A model generated the notes under the pieces. That model was not told where the DNA came from. It ran no database searches and saw only the letters and a list, made by a program, of their open reading frames with translations. Shown here piece by piece: positions 1 to 6,812 of a stretch of DNA of 8,934 bases. The stretch is taken from the NCBI GenBank assembly GCA_016764535.1, contig JAESRR010000217.1:1-8934 (forward strand), read 5' to 3'. Position numbers and translations under genes: made by a program. This DNA is from Cohaesibacteraceae bacterium. GTDB taxonomy: Bacteria > Pseudomonadota > Alphaproteobacteria > Rhizobiales > Cohaesibacteraceae. Position 1 is the first letter of the stretch, and every line of letters starts with the position of its first letter.

Positions 1-481
1 GAACTTTGGCCCATTTGCTATGCGTGCCCGGCAGACAAACCAACCCGTCGAAATCCGGCATCATTGATACCAGCCCCATTAGCTGGGTTTCCTCGCCGCG
101 CATAACATCTGGCTGCGATTGAGAAAAATTACACAAGCCAGGCAATATGCGAACATTGATGCGCGTGTCGGACGTGTTTATGTAAATTGCTCGCCCTGGC
201 AAATCATCAAGGTTTGCAGGCAGCTTTGCATATTCAGCCTCCTGCCAGCCTTGCCTGCTCCCTGCCATGCCGCAGATCATGACCGGTATGGGACTGGGAA
301 TAACTTCCGGTAGCCAGCTGGATATGAGTTTAAGTAGTACAGGCTCAAATTCTTCAGGCTGTAGCGTACCGGCACCATTATCCGATCCTGTACGACCAAG
401 CACTTCATTTTGATCATCAAGCGCCCAGATACGGATATTGCTTGAGCCCCAGTCCACGGCGATGCTTGCAAGATTGATCAT
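1..481 (-). CDS. dgoK: 2-keto-3-deoxygalactonokinase, N-terminal 160 residues (cut by window edge)
   Basis: Probable 2-dehydro-3-deoxygalactonokinase, which phosphorylates 2-keto-3-deoxy-D-galactonate with ATP in the cytoplasm (De Ley-Doudoroff-type galactose/galactonate pathway). The frame is open from the ATG at 481-479 to the window edge, giving 160 of the usual 290-330 residues. Visible DgoK-family motifs are AVDWGSSN (residues 8-15, first phosphate loop of the ASKHA fold), GMAGSRQGW (71-79), PDVMRGEET (124-132) and PGTHSKW (151-157). All look intact. The start overlaps the SDR stop as ATGA, with GGAGG about 6 nt upstream inside the SDR gene, so the two are translationally coupled. About 50% of residues match the second homologue at 2191-3291. 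The family call is firm; the exact sugar acid is inferred from context, and a related 2-keto-3-deoxy acid is possible. Confidence 0.88.
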   Translation of the reverse strand, partial: MINLASIAVDWGSSNIRIWALDDQNEVLGRTGSDNGAGTLQPEEFEPVLLKLISSWLPEVIPSPIPVMICGMAGSRQGWQEAEYAKLPANLDDLPGRAIYINTSDTRINVRILPGLCNFSQSQPDVMRGEETQLMGLVSMMPDFDGLVCLPGTHSKWAKV

Positions 482-1254
482 ACCCGCCCTCCATCAATCA
501 CCATTGTCTGACCGGTCATCATCCGCCCCATACGGCTGGCCAAAAACAGGCAGGGCCCAACCATATCATCAGGTGTAATTGCTTCTTTCAGAGATTGGGT
601 CCCGATGCACTCGGCAAGTGCATCATCAGTAACCCACATTTTCTTCTGCCGATCAGTCATCACCCAACCTGGAACCAGCGTATTGACTCGTATATTCTTT
701 GGACCGAGTTCGCGGGCAAGAGCCTTGCTCATACCAATAATCGCTGCCTTGGCGGCAACATAGGCAGGATATCCTTCAAGCCCAAGCATGCAGGAATTGG
801 ACGAAACATTTATAATACTTCCCTCGCCCAGAGTTGCCATCATTGGCGCGACTGTTTGCATGGCGAAGAATTGCGGACGCAAATTTACATTGAGAGATTG
901 ATCCCATGCATCCGGGGTCAACTCCGCCAGCGAGTGCCTTGTATCAAGTGCAGCATTGTTTATCAGAACCGAAATCGGTCCCATCCGTTCTGCAATCATG
1001 GTGATGGACGTTTGCAGGGCGGCAACATTAGTAATGTCACATTCAATGAACAATGGTTTCTCGCCATGACTTTTCTGGATTCGACTGCACAGACCATTTG
1101 CAGCCGAAACATCAATATCCAAAAATGCTACTTTTGCTTTGGCTGATACAAACCCTTCAACCAAAGCAGCACCGATACCCGAAGCGCCACCGGTTATTAA
1201 AACCGTCTTGCCAGCAAGATCTGCCAATCCAGTATAATTCTCCAGAGATGTCAT
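478..1254 (-). CDS. SDR-family NAD-dependent oxidoreductase, probable aldose (galactose-type) 1-dehydrogenase
   Basis: A 258-residue classical short-chain dehydrogenase, the usual length. It shows the Rossmann glycine motif TGGASGIG (21-28), an acidic residue at the end of the second strand (LDID, 45-48) that favours NAD over NADP, CDIT (72-75), NNAA (99-102), the catalytic Ser (about 152), and Tyr165-x3-Lys169 in YVAAK. The C-terminal part, with VPGWVMTDRQKKMWV (194-208) and a DGGRV end, resembles from memory the D-galactose dehydrogenases of rhizobia and pseudomonads. The following dgoK fits that reading: aldose oxidation, then dehydration and kinase steps. The ATG at 1254 has a weak AGCAGG 4 nt upstream and lies about 40 nt from a good promoter. 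SDR substrates are hard to assign from sequence, so L-fucose, D-fucose, L-arabinose or a keto-deoxy sugar acid remain possible. Confidence 0.85.
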   Translation of the reverse strand: MTSLENYTGLADLAGKTVLITGGASGIGAALVEGFVSAKAKVAFLDIDVSAANGLCSRIQKSHGEKPLFIECDITNVAALQTSITMIAERMGPISVLINNAALDTRHSLAELTPDAWDQSLNVNLRPQFFAMQTVAPMMATLGEGSIINVSSNSCMLGLEGYPAYVAAKAAIIGMSKALARELGPKNIRVNTLVPGWVMTDRQKKMWVTDDALAECIGTQSLKEAITPDDMVGPCLFLASRMGRMMTGQTMVIDGGRV

Positions 1255-1269
1255 GAAACCTGCTCGATA

Positions 1270-1314
1270 CCATTGAATGGGACTTAATTTCGTTGTATGA
1301 GATTATTGTCGGAA
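1270..1314. promoter_or_regulatory. Possible operator region with two small inverted repeats
   Basis: Two symmetric elements lie in the divergent gap. CCATT-G-AATGG (1270-1280) is a perfect 11-bp palindrome between the predicted SDR transcription start and its ATG. TTTCG-N17-CGGAA (1288-1314) is imperfect and centred on the junction of the two -10 hexamers. IclR proteins usually autoregulate and bind such divergent gaps as dimers or tetramers, so either could be the binding site. Short symmetric words occur by chance, hence the low confidence. Confidence 0.22.
1273..1301 (+). promoter_or_regulatory. Weak candidate promoter of the IclR gene
   Basis: TTGAAT (1273-1278) and TATGAG (1296-1301) are 17 nt apart, each matching consensus at 4 of 6 positions. 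It overlaps the opposing SDR promoter, with the two -10 hexamers directly adjacent. Transcription would start near 1308, downstream of the ATG at 1297, which supports the regulator's start at 1357. The match is modest and could be chance. Confidence 0.3.
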
Positions 1315-1330
1315 CAGAGGCCCAAGTCAA
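1302..1330 (-). promoter_or_regulatory. Candidate sigma-70 promoter of the SDR-dgoK operon
   Basis: Read on the minus strand, TTGACT (1330-1325) and AATAAT (1307-1302) are separated by exactly 17 nt. Each matches the consensus hexamer at 5 of 6 positions. Transcription would begin near 1295, giving a leader of about 40 nt before the SDR ATG at 1254. This is the best promoter match I found in the window's two intergenic gaps. Confidence 0.55.
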
Positions 1331-1356
1331 GAACTGCAACCCGTTTTAGGAAACTA

Positions 1357-2175
1357 ATGACCATGCAAAACACAACAGACATTCAAAAACCGGATCTGGT
1401 CAGTCCAATCTCAAAAGCACTACATATCCTGGATATCGTTGGTGATGCAGACCAATCCATGCGCTTTCAGGATCTCTCGGAACTATTGCCGTTCCCCCGG
1501 GCGACGACCCATCGGCTGCTAAAATTACTTGTAAGTGAACGGATGTTGGCATTTGACGATAACAGACGAACCTATCGGCTTGGCCACCGACTGTTTCAGC
1601 AGGCCCACAGGTCATGGGCGCGAAATTCAATGACAGAAATCGCAGGTCCATATCTCACCGAATTATGTCGGCAAACCGGCTTGACTGTCCATCTGGCGAC
1701 ACTTGAAGGGGGCAATGTTTTGTACCTCGACAAGCGATTACCACATCGCCCCGTTACCATGTTTTCAAATCCTGGGCGGATCGCATCTGCATATTGCACG
1801 GGACTTGGAAAGGCACTGCTTGCTTCGCTTGATCAATCAGCGATGGAAGAGGCAATAGCATTGCAGAGTTATAAAGCCTACACCGCCAAAACATTGACCA
1901 GTCAGGAAATGCTAAAAGCAGCTTTAATAAAAATTCAACAAAAAGGCCTGGCATATGATGACGAAGAACACGAGGTAGGCATTCTATGCCTCGCCATGGC
2001 GCTGCCAGATCTCGAAAAATCGACGCTTCCCCATGCCATTTCGATCACAAGTACAGTTTTACAGGGCAGTCTTGTCGAGCTTGAGCAACGTTGTGCGGAA
2101 ACCCTTAAAACCATAACAATCCAGATTTCTGAAAAAGCCCGTGCTGGCCTCATGCCTGGACAAGGCCAGGACTAG
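1357..2175 (+). CDS. IclR-family transcriptional regulator
   Basis: A 272-residue regulator of usual IclR length. Residues 15-77 form the winged helix-turn-helix: SPISKALHILDIV, the recognition-helix region FPRATTHRLLKLL (46-58), and the wing ending in TYRLG (72-76). Residues 90-255 form the GAF-like effector domain, with the family landmarks SAYCTGLGKALLAS (144-157) and YDDEEHEVGILCLA (200-213). I chose the ATG at 1357, preceded by AGGA at a 5-nt spacing. The in-frame ATG at 1297 has no visible Shine-Dalgarno and would add an atypical basic leader overlapping the putative promoter. The gene is divergent from the SDR-dgoK operon and convergent with the second kinase homologue, so it most likely controls one or both, with a sugar acid as effector. 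The ligand is an inference from the neighbourhood. Confidence 0.92.
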   Translation: MTMQNTTDIQKPDLVSPISKALHILDIVGDADQSMRFQDLSELLPFPRATTHRLLKLLVSERMLAFDDNRRTYRLGHRLFQQAHRSWARNSMTEIAGPYLTELCRQTGLTVHLATLEGGNVLYLDKRLPHRPVTMFSNPGRIASAYCTGLGKALLASLDQSAMEEAIALQSYKAYTAKTLTSQEMLKAALIKIQQKGLAYDDEEHEVGILCLAMALPDLEKSTLPHAISITSTVLQGSLVELEQRCAETLKTITIQISEKARAGLMPGQGQD

Positions 2176-2190
2176 TGGCAGGGCCTGACC

Positions 2191-3291
2191 CTAACCAAAA
2201 GCCACCATATCGGGTTGTTCGATCGGACAATAGTTTTGGTTGAGTGCAAAACATAATCCGCGTAAGCGGGCGACGTCGGCATCAACGCGCTTCACTGCAT
2301 AACCCAAATATTGCAAGGCTCTGTCATAGCGCTCGGCATGAACATCCGACCCAAGCAGAGTCACACTTCGATGAACGTGCGGCGCGCCATCTACATTGAT
2401 ACCACAAGTTTCTTCGCGGATTTCCGAACCAATCAATAATCCGCGCAGATATGCTGTCGACCAGGCAGTCGACACATCATAAAGCAAACTACGTGCCCTG
2501 ATGTTGTAAAGATTGGATAACGCGGCCGATTCCGTATCCCGGGCAGCTTTCAAACCTTCTTCAAATCCGTCCTGATCATCGACCACATCCACATCGACTG
2601 ATTGCCTGAGCGAGGTATGCTGGCAAATAGCTTCAAACAACTCATGGGTCACATGTGTGCGGGACAACATTGCGCGTCCATCATGCAACTCAATCCACTT
2701 ATTGTTGATTTCTCCAGGCATTAAAACAAGCCCGCTATATATTGCTTCAATATCCCACAAACCCAGAAGCAAAGTCTCCTCTCCGCGCATGACATCGGGG
2801 GTATGATGTGAATACTGGCAAAGCCCTGGCAGGATATGCACCTCAATACGTGGATCGGAGACCTCTACAGCGACCGCGCGAGATGGCAACGCGTCCAGCC
2901 GCACAGGCATTTTTGCATAACCTGCATCCTGCCAGCCATTTTTGCACCCGGCTGTTCCCGATATCCAGATTTGCAATGGCTGTTTCACTGTTGGAGGTAA
3001 CCATCTGCCAATGATTTTCATCAACAATGGTTCATATTCGTCTGTAGAGAGTGTCGAGGAACCATCAAGACTGTGTTTCATGAACAGGACTTCCTGACTT
3101 TCATTTAAAGCCCAGACGCGCAAATCCTGTCTGCCCCAGTCAACAACGATACCGGAGACTTCCCCGCGATCCTTTTGACAATCATTGGCGTCAAATTTCC
3201 AGGGCAAACCAGCCTTCTGCAAATCAAGATAATCAGCAATCTGTGTCAGGGAAGTTAGATCCGGTGTGCCCATATTGTGTGTCCGCCACAA
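2191..3291 (-). CDS. Divergent DgoK-family protein with N-terminal extension, possibly non-catalytic
   Basis: A 366-residue homologue of 2-keto-3-deoxygalactonokinase. It aligns with the neighbouring dgoK from residue 48 onward and keeps the family's overall pattern: VDWG (50-53), ILPGL (153-157), PDVMRGEET (165-173) and GLLIGSE (284-290). Several motifs that the neighbour retains are altered: WGSSN became WGRQD (52-56), GMAGSRQGW became GTAGCKNGW (112-120), and PGTHSKW became PGEINNKW (192-199, one residue longer). The family's usual TGE reads THE (215-217). The first 47 residues precede the kinase core and match nothing I recognise. The start is a TTG at 3291 with GGAGG 7 nt upstream; an in-frame ATG at 3273 is the alternative and has no close Shine-Dalgarno. 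The frame is intact, so this is not a decayed pseudogene. It could be a kinase with another substrate or a sugar-acid sensor serving the adjacent IclR protein. Confidence 0.82.
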   Translation of the reverse strand: MWRTHNMGTPDLTSLTQIADYLDLQKAGLPWKFDANDCQKDRGEVSGIVVDWGRQDLRVWALNESQEVLFMKHSLDGSSTLSTDEYEPLLMKIIGRWLPPTVKQPLQIWISGTAGCKNGWQDAGYAKMPVRLDALPSRAVAVEVSDPRIEVHILPGLCQYSHHTPDVMRGEETLLLGLWDIEAIYSGLVLMPGEINNKWIELHDGRAMLSRTHVTHELFEAICQHTSLRQSVDVDVVDDQDGFEEGLKAARDTESAALSNLYNIRARSLLYDVSTAWSTAYLRGLLIGSEIREETCGINVDGAPHVHRSVTLLGSDVHAERYDRALQYLGYAVKRVDADVARLRGLCFALNQNYCPIEQPDMVAFG

Positions 3292-3436
3292 AAATCAGCC
3301 TCCAATACAGGAAATGAAGAAATCCCGTCATTGGTGACAATGCAAAGTGAATAGCCAGTATGCGCGCTGGGTCCTCGTACGCACTTAAGAAAACCATTCA
3401 GATTGTCTGCAATTGACGATCCAGTCATTTGAACAC
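3292..3436. other. Leader region upstream of the divergent kinase homologue
   Basis: About 145 nt between the nqr terminator and the second kinase homologue. It must hold that gene's promoter, but I see only weak hexamer pairs on the minus strand, such as TTGCAG and TTAAGT 18 nt apart. One small inverted repeat, CATTG-GTGA-CAATG (3329-3342), could be an operator. No coding frame for a small protein such as NqrM was found here. Confidence 0.3.
3299..3303 (-). promoter_or_regulatory. Shine-Dalgarno deciding a TTG start
   Basis: GGAGG on the minus strand (3303-3299) lies 7 nt before the TTG at 3291-3289 of the divergent kinase homologue. It is 25 nt from the next in-frame ATG (3273), too far to serve it, so the site favours TTG initiation. 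Confidence 0.65.
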
Positions 3437-3464
3437 AAAAAAGCCGGTCTCTTTCGAAACCGGC
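3437..3464 (-). terminator. Rho-independent terminator of the nqr operon
   Basis: On the minus strand a 9-bp stem (GCCGGTTTC with GAGACCGGC, one G-U wobble) closes a GAAA tetraloop and is followed at once by six T residues (3442-3437). It begins about 25 nt after the nqrF stop. There is no T-run on the other side, so it works for leftward transcription only. It separates the nqr operon from the divergent kinase gene. Confidence 0.92.
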
Positions 3465-3489
3465 CCTTCAAATCCAATTGCAATTCAAT

Positions 3490-4713
3490 CTATCCGCCAA
3501 AATCATCCAGCATGATATCTTCCCGCTCCACACCCAGATCAACCAGCATATTGATCACTGACTGGTTCATGATCGGAGGACCACAGAGGTAATATTCGCA
3601 ATCTTCCGGCGCTGTATGCTGTTTAAGATATTGATCAAAAAGCACATTATGGATGAAACCGGTGTAACCACTCCAGTCATCATCCGGCTGCGGATCAGAC
3701 AGCGCAACATGCCAGTCAAAGTTCTTGTTTTCTTTGTCGAGTGTATCGAAATCCTCAACATAGAACATCTCGCGTACCGACCGTGCGCCATACCAGAATG
3801 TAACCTTGCGGTCAGTCGACAGCCTGCGCATTTGATCAAAGATATGCGAGCGCATTGGTGCCATACCGGCACCGCCACCGACAAAAATCATTTCCTTTTG
3901 GGTATCGCGCGCAAAGAACTCGCCAAACGGGCCGGAGATAGTGACCTTGTCGCCAGGTTTGAGATTAAAGATGTAGCTCGACATGATCCCGGGAGGGATA
4001 CCCTGACTACCCGGAGGTGGAGACGCCACACGAACGTTGAGCATGATGATGCCCTTCTCGTCCGGGTAATTGGCCATCGAATAGGCCCGTGTTGTCAGCT
4101 CTTCGGTATTGCTCGCATTATATTGCCAGACGTTAAACCGGTCCCAGTCGCCGCGATATTCTTCTTCGATTTCAAATTCGGTATAGGGAATATCGTAGGC
4201 CGGACATTCGATCTGAATAAAACCGCCTGCACGGAAGCCAACATTCTCGCCTTTGGGCAGTTCCAGCACCAGCTCCTTGATAAAAGTTGCGACATTTTGG
4301 TTGGAACGTACTGTACATTCCCACTTTTTGACGCCGAATACTTCTTCGGGAACGGTAATCTTCATGTCCTGTTTGACGGCAACCTGACACGATAAACGCT
4401 CACCATTACGGGCTTCACGTTTACTGATATGGGTTTCTTCCGTCGCAAGAATGGACCCGCCACCCTCACTTATCTGCACCCGGCACTGGGCACATGTCCC
4501 ACCGCCGCCACAGGCCGATGAAACAAAGATCTTTTCACCTGCAAGCGCCGTGAGCAATTTTCCGCCAGCCGGAACCGATATTGTTCGTTCACCATTGATG
4601 GTGATTTGAACATCGCCCGAAGCGACCAGTTTGCTTTTGGCAAAAATGATGACCAGAACCAGCGATAAAACGATGATCGTGAAAAGCGAAACACCAAGTG
4701 TAAATTCCTGCAT
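3490..4713 (-). CDS. nqrF: Na+-NQR subunit F, NADH-oxidising FAD/2Fe-2S protein
   Basis: The NADH-dehydrogenase subunit of Na+-NQR. It takes electrons from NADH on FAD and passes them through a 2Fe-2S centre into the membrane subunits. The 407 residues match the usual length. In order: one membrane anchor (about 5-25); a plant-type ferredoxin domain with ligands Cys68, Cys74, Cys77 and Cys109; a ferredoxin-reductase FAD domain with RAYSM (209-213); and an NAD domain with [12 protein letters not shown] (279-290) and CGPP (377-380), whose Cys377 matches the NADH-site cysteine known in Vibrio cholerae. It ends in the conserved DDFGG. The ATG at 4713 is preceded by AGGAGG (4725-4720) at 6-nt spacing, overlapping the nqrE stop codon. 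It is the last gene of the operon. No key residue seems to be missing. Confidence 0.98.
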   Translation of the reverse strand: MQEFTLGVSLFTIIVLSLVLVIIFAKSKLVASGDVQITINGERTISVPAGGKLLTALAGEKIFVSSACGGGGTCAQCRVQISEGGGSILATEETHISKREARNGERLSCQVAVKQDMKITVPEEVFGVKKWECTVRSNQNVATFIKELVLELPKGENVGFRAGGFIQIECPAYDIPYTEFEIEEEYRGDWDRFNVWQYNASNTEELTTRAYSMANYPDEKGIIMLNVRVASPPPGSQGIPPGIMSSYIFNLKPGDKVTISGPFGEFFARDTQKEMIFVGGGAGMAPMRSHIFDQMRRLSTDRKVTFWYGARSVREMFYVEDFDTLDKENKNFDWHVALSDPQPDDDWSGYTGFIHNVLFDQYLKQHTAPEDCEYYLCGPPIMNQSVINMLVDLGVEREDIMLDDFGG

Positions 4714-4723
4714 ATTCCGCCTC

Positions 4724-5332
4724 CTACAATTTCACGCCGGAGAAGGCCATAAAGCCCATCGCCATAAGACCAGCCGTGATGAATGTGATTCCAAGACCAC
4801 GCAATCCACCAGGAACATCCGAGTACTTCAGTTTCTCGCGTACACCGGCCATGCAAGTGATCGCCAGCGCCCAGCCAATACCGGAGGATATGCCGTAGAC
4901 GGTTGATTCAGCAAAATCATAATTGCGTTCAACCATAAACAACGAACCACCAAGGATTGCGCAGTTCACCGTGATCAGTGGCAGGAATATTCCAAGCGCG
5001 TTATACAGCGCCGGGAAGAACCGATCGAGGATCATCTCAAGGATCTGCACGATCGCCGCAATCACACCGATATAGGAAATGAGGCCAAGGAACCGCAGAT
5101 CAACGCCTTCCAGACCCGCCCAGGCCAACGCGCCGTCATTGAGCAAATATGTCAGGATCAAATTGTTGGCAGGTACTGTAATTGCCTGAACCACAGTGAC
5201 CGAGATACCCAAACCAAGTGCTGTCTCAATCTTCTTTGAAACAGCAAGGAAAGTACACATACCAAGGAAGAACGAGAGGGCAAGGTTTTCAATAAAGATT
5301 GCCTTGACGAAAAGACTAACGAGACCTTCCAT
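4724..5332 (-). CDS. nqrE: Na+-NQR subunit E, integral membrane protein
   Basis: A 202-residue integral membrane subunit with about six helices, partner of NqrD. Together they hold the intramembrane iron centre that relays electrons across the membrane. Conserved stretches include [19 protein letters not shown] (12-30), [11 protein letters not shown] (97-107) and [20 protein letters not shown] (169-188). The iron-ligand cysteines known in Vibrio correspond to Cys26 and Cys124 here; the second is shifted by about four residues because of a slightly longer loop near residues 65-77. I chose the ATG at 5332 because MEGL aligns with the family's N-terminus. A TTG at 5338 would add two residues and has AAGGA at better spacing, so it cannot be excluded. 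Only 2 nt separate this ATG from the nqrD stop. Confidence 0.97.
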   Translation of the reverse strand: MEGLVSLFVKAIFIENLALSFFLGMCTFLAVSKKIETALGLGISVTVVQAITVPANNLILTYLLNDGALAWAGLEGVDLRFLGLISYIGVIAAIVQILEMILDRFFPALYNALGIFLPLITVNCAILGGSLFMVERNYDFAESTVYGISSGIGWALAITCMAGVREKLKYSDVPGGLRGLGITFITAGLMAMGFMAFSGVKL

Positions 5333-5334
5333 AA

Positions 5335-5991
5335 TCAATGCGATCCTTTTGGTGCAATAATTTTGAATTCTTCAACTTCGACCTGTGCCGGTTTCCATGA
5401 TCGGAATGCCCAGATCAACAAGCCAATGATGAAAAACGCGCTGGGTGGCAACAATAACAATCCGTTGGGCACATACCAGCCGCCATTATTGACCGTCTCG
5501 AATATTGTAATGCCGAACAATTTCCCGGCTCCAAACAACTCTCGTACCACGCCAACCAGCATCAGGATCAATCCATATCCAAGACCATTGCCGATACCGT
5601 CAATGAATGAAGCTGTTGGCCCGTTCTTCATGGCAAATGCTTCTGCACGGCCCATAACGATACAATTGGTAATGATAAGTCCAACAAACACCGAAAGTGT
5701 TTTGGAAATCTCGTAGGCATACGCTTTCAGCAGCTGATCAACCAGGATCACCAGTGAGGCGATAATTACCATTTGCACTATGATCCGGATCGAGGAAGGG
5801 ATCTGATTGCGAATGGCCGAGATGAAGAAGCTTGAGAAAGCGGTTACCAGAATAACGGCCAGTGCCATCACAAAAGCAACCTTGAGGGAAGATGTAACCG
5901 CCAGGGCAGAACAAATACCCAGCACCTGAAGTGTGATCGGATTGTCATCGATCAGCGGATCGAGCAGAAGACCTTTATTGCTTTGCGACAT
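5335..5991 (-). CDS. nqrD: Na+-NQR subunit D, integral membrane protein
   Basis: A 218-residue membrane subunit homologous to NqrE and to RnfE, with about six transmembrane helices. It pairs with NqrE around the intramembrane iron centre; Cys27 (in [11 protein letters not shown]) and Cys110 (in [16 protein letters not shown]) occupy the ligand positions known from Vibrio. The C-terminal tail is hydrophilic and slightly longer than I recall for gammaproteobacterial copies. The ATG at 5991 overlaps the nqrC stop as TGATG and has a G-rich Shine-Dalgarno (AGGGGG) several nt upstream. A TTG one codon earlier is unlikely to be used. Confidence 0.97.
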   Translation of the reverse strand: MSQSNKGLLLDPLIDDNPITLQVLGICSALAVTSSLKVAFVMALAVILVTAFSSFFISAIRNQIPSSIRIIVQMVIIASLVILVDQLLKAYAYEISKTLSVFVGLIITNCIVMGRAEAFAMKNGPTASFIDGIGNGLGYGLILMLVGVVRELFGAGKLFGITIFETVNNGGWYVPNGLLLLPPSAFFIIGLLIWAFRSWKPAQVEVEEFKIIAPKGSH

Positions 5992-6812
5992 CAAAGCGCC
6001 CCCTTCTTCAGATTATCAAGAAACGGCTTAAAGCCCTGTTCGCCCATCCAGAAACGCACCAGATTATCAACGCCGCGGGAGGTAATCGAAGCGCCTGCAA
6101 GTCCGTCAATATGGTGTTGAACGGCATCTCCCGAAGGAATGCCTTTGGCAACCGTGATACGGACAGTACCATCATCACCGTAGATTTTTTTACCAGGCCA
6201 TTGTTTGCGCCAGACCGGATTATCTACTTCGGCACCAAGGCCCGGCGTTTCACCATGTTCGTAAAATTGCAGGCCGTAAACTTCGTTACCGTCTGCATTA
6301 AGTGCAACAAAGCCATAAAGCGTAGACCACAATCCATATCCATGAACCGGCAGGATGATCCGTTCAATTGCACCCGCATCATCCCGAATGAGATAGACGG
6401 CAGCCAGTTTGGCGCGCCGTTTTATGCCGGCTGGATCATTTTCAAGCGCATCACTTTTTAAAGGGTTTTTGGCGGCTTTGCGTTGATCATAGGAAACGGC
6501 GTCCCCGGCATCGGAGAACAAACCCGTATCCAGATCAACCAGCCGGGTTTCAAATTTCTCAAAACCCGCCTCAATATCCATACCCTCGGAATAGAGCCCC
6601 GCAACCTGCAGGATATTACTCTTTTTATCGAGAACCTTGTTAATTTCCTGGATCGGTTTTAGCAGCACTGCAGCAGCTGAAACTATCATTGAGCAAAACA
6701 GACAAAGACCAACTGCAACAAGCAGCGTCTTGGGCGTGCTATCAATGGGCAACGCCTTGAAACGAGCCCAGGCGCCAGCTTCATGTTTTTCCGGGGTGTT
6801 TGCATCAGACAT
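5991..6812 (-). CDS. nqrC: Na+-NQR subunit C, covalent-FMN subunit
   Basis: A 273-residue FMN-carrying subunit with one N-terminal membrane helix (about 30-51) and a large periplasmic domain, which passes electrons between NqrDE and NqrB. It keeps NILQVAGL (66-73), YDQRKAAK (108-115), [11 protein letters not shown] (153-163) and the [10 protein letters not shown] stretch (187-196). A cytoplasmic leader of about 25 residues precedes the helix and is longer than in Vibrio. The flavinylation site reads [10 protein letters not shown] (236-245), so ApbE would have to use Ser242; the usual form is DGLSGATLTS with Thr. The ATG at 6812 has GGAGGG 9 nt upstream and gives an 8-nt overlap with the nqrB end. 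A TTG at 6860 in the same frame lies deeper in nqrB and is not favoured. Confidence 0.97.
   Translation of the reverse strand: MSDANTPEKHEAGAWARFKALPIDSTPKTLLVAVGLCLFCSMIVSAAAVLLKPIQEINKVLDKKSNILQVAGLYSEGMDIEAGFEKFETRLVDLDTGLFSDAGDAVSYDQRKAAKNPLKSDALENDPAGIKRRAKLAAVYLIRDDAGAIERIILPVHGYGLWSTLYGFVALNADGNEVYGLQFYEHGETPGLGAEVDNPVWRKQWPGKKIYGDDGTVRITVAKGIPSGDAVQHHIDGLAGASITSRGVDNLVRFWMGEQGFKPFLDNLKKGAL

Noticed and set aside
119..313. Short plus-strand frame near the left edge, and a 64-codon minus frame at 277-471
   Set aside because: Both sit inside the truncated dgoK coding frame (1-481, minus), which carries clear family motifs and is open across the whole stretch.
595..1146. A 183-codon plus-strand frame opposite the SDR gene
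   Set aside because: The opposite strand codes for a complete SDR with all motifs; this frame shows no domain pattern and is a shadow.
1297..1356. Upstream ATG for the IclR gene, adding 20 residues
   Set aside because: It has no Shine-Dalgarno and overlaps the putative promoter. The ATG at 1357 has AGGA at good spacing and gives a normal IclR N-terminus.
3616..4395. A long open frame (259 codons) on the plus strand
   Set aside because: It lies antisense within nqrF, whose protein matches a known family end to end. The plus-strand product shows no recognisable domain.
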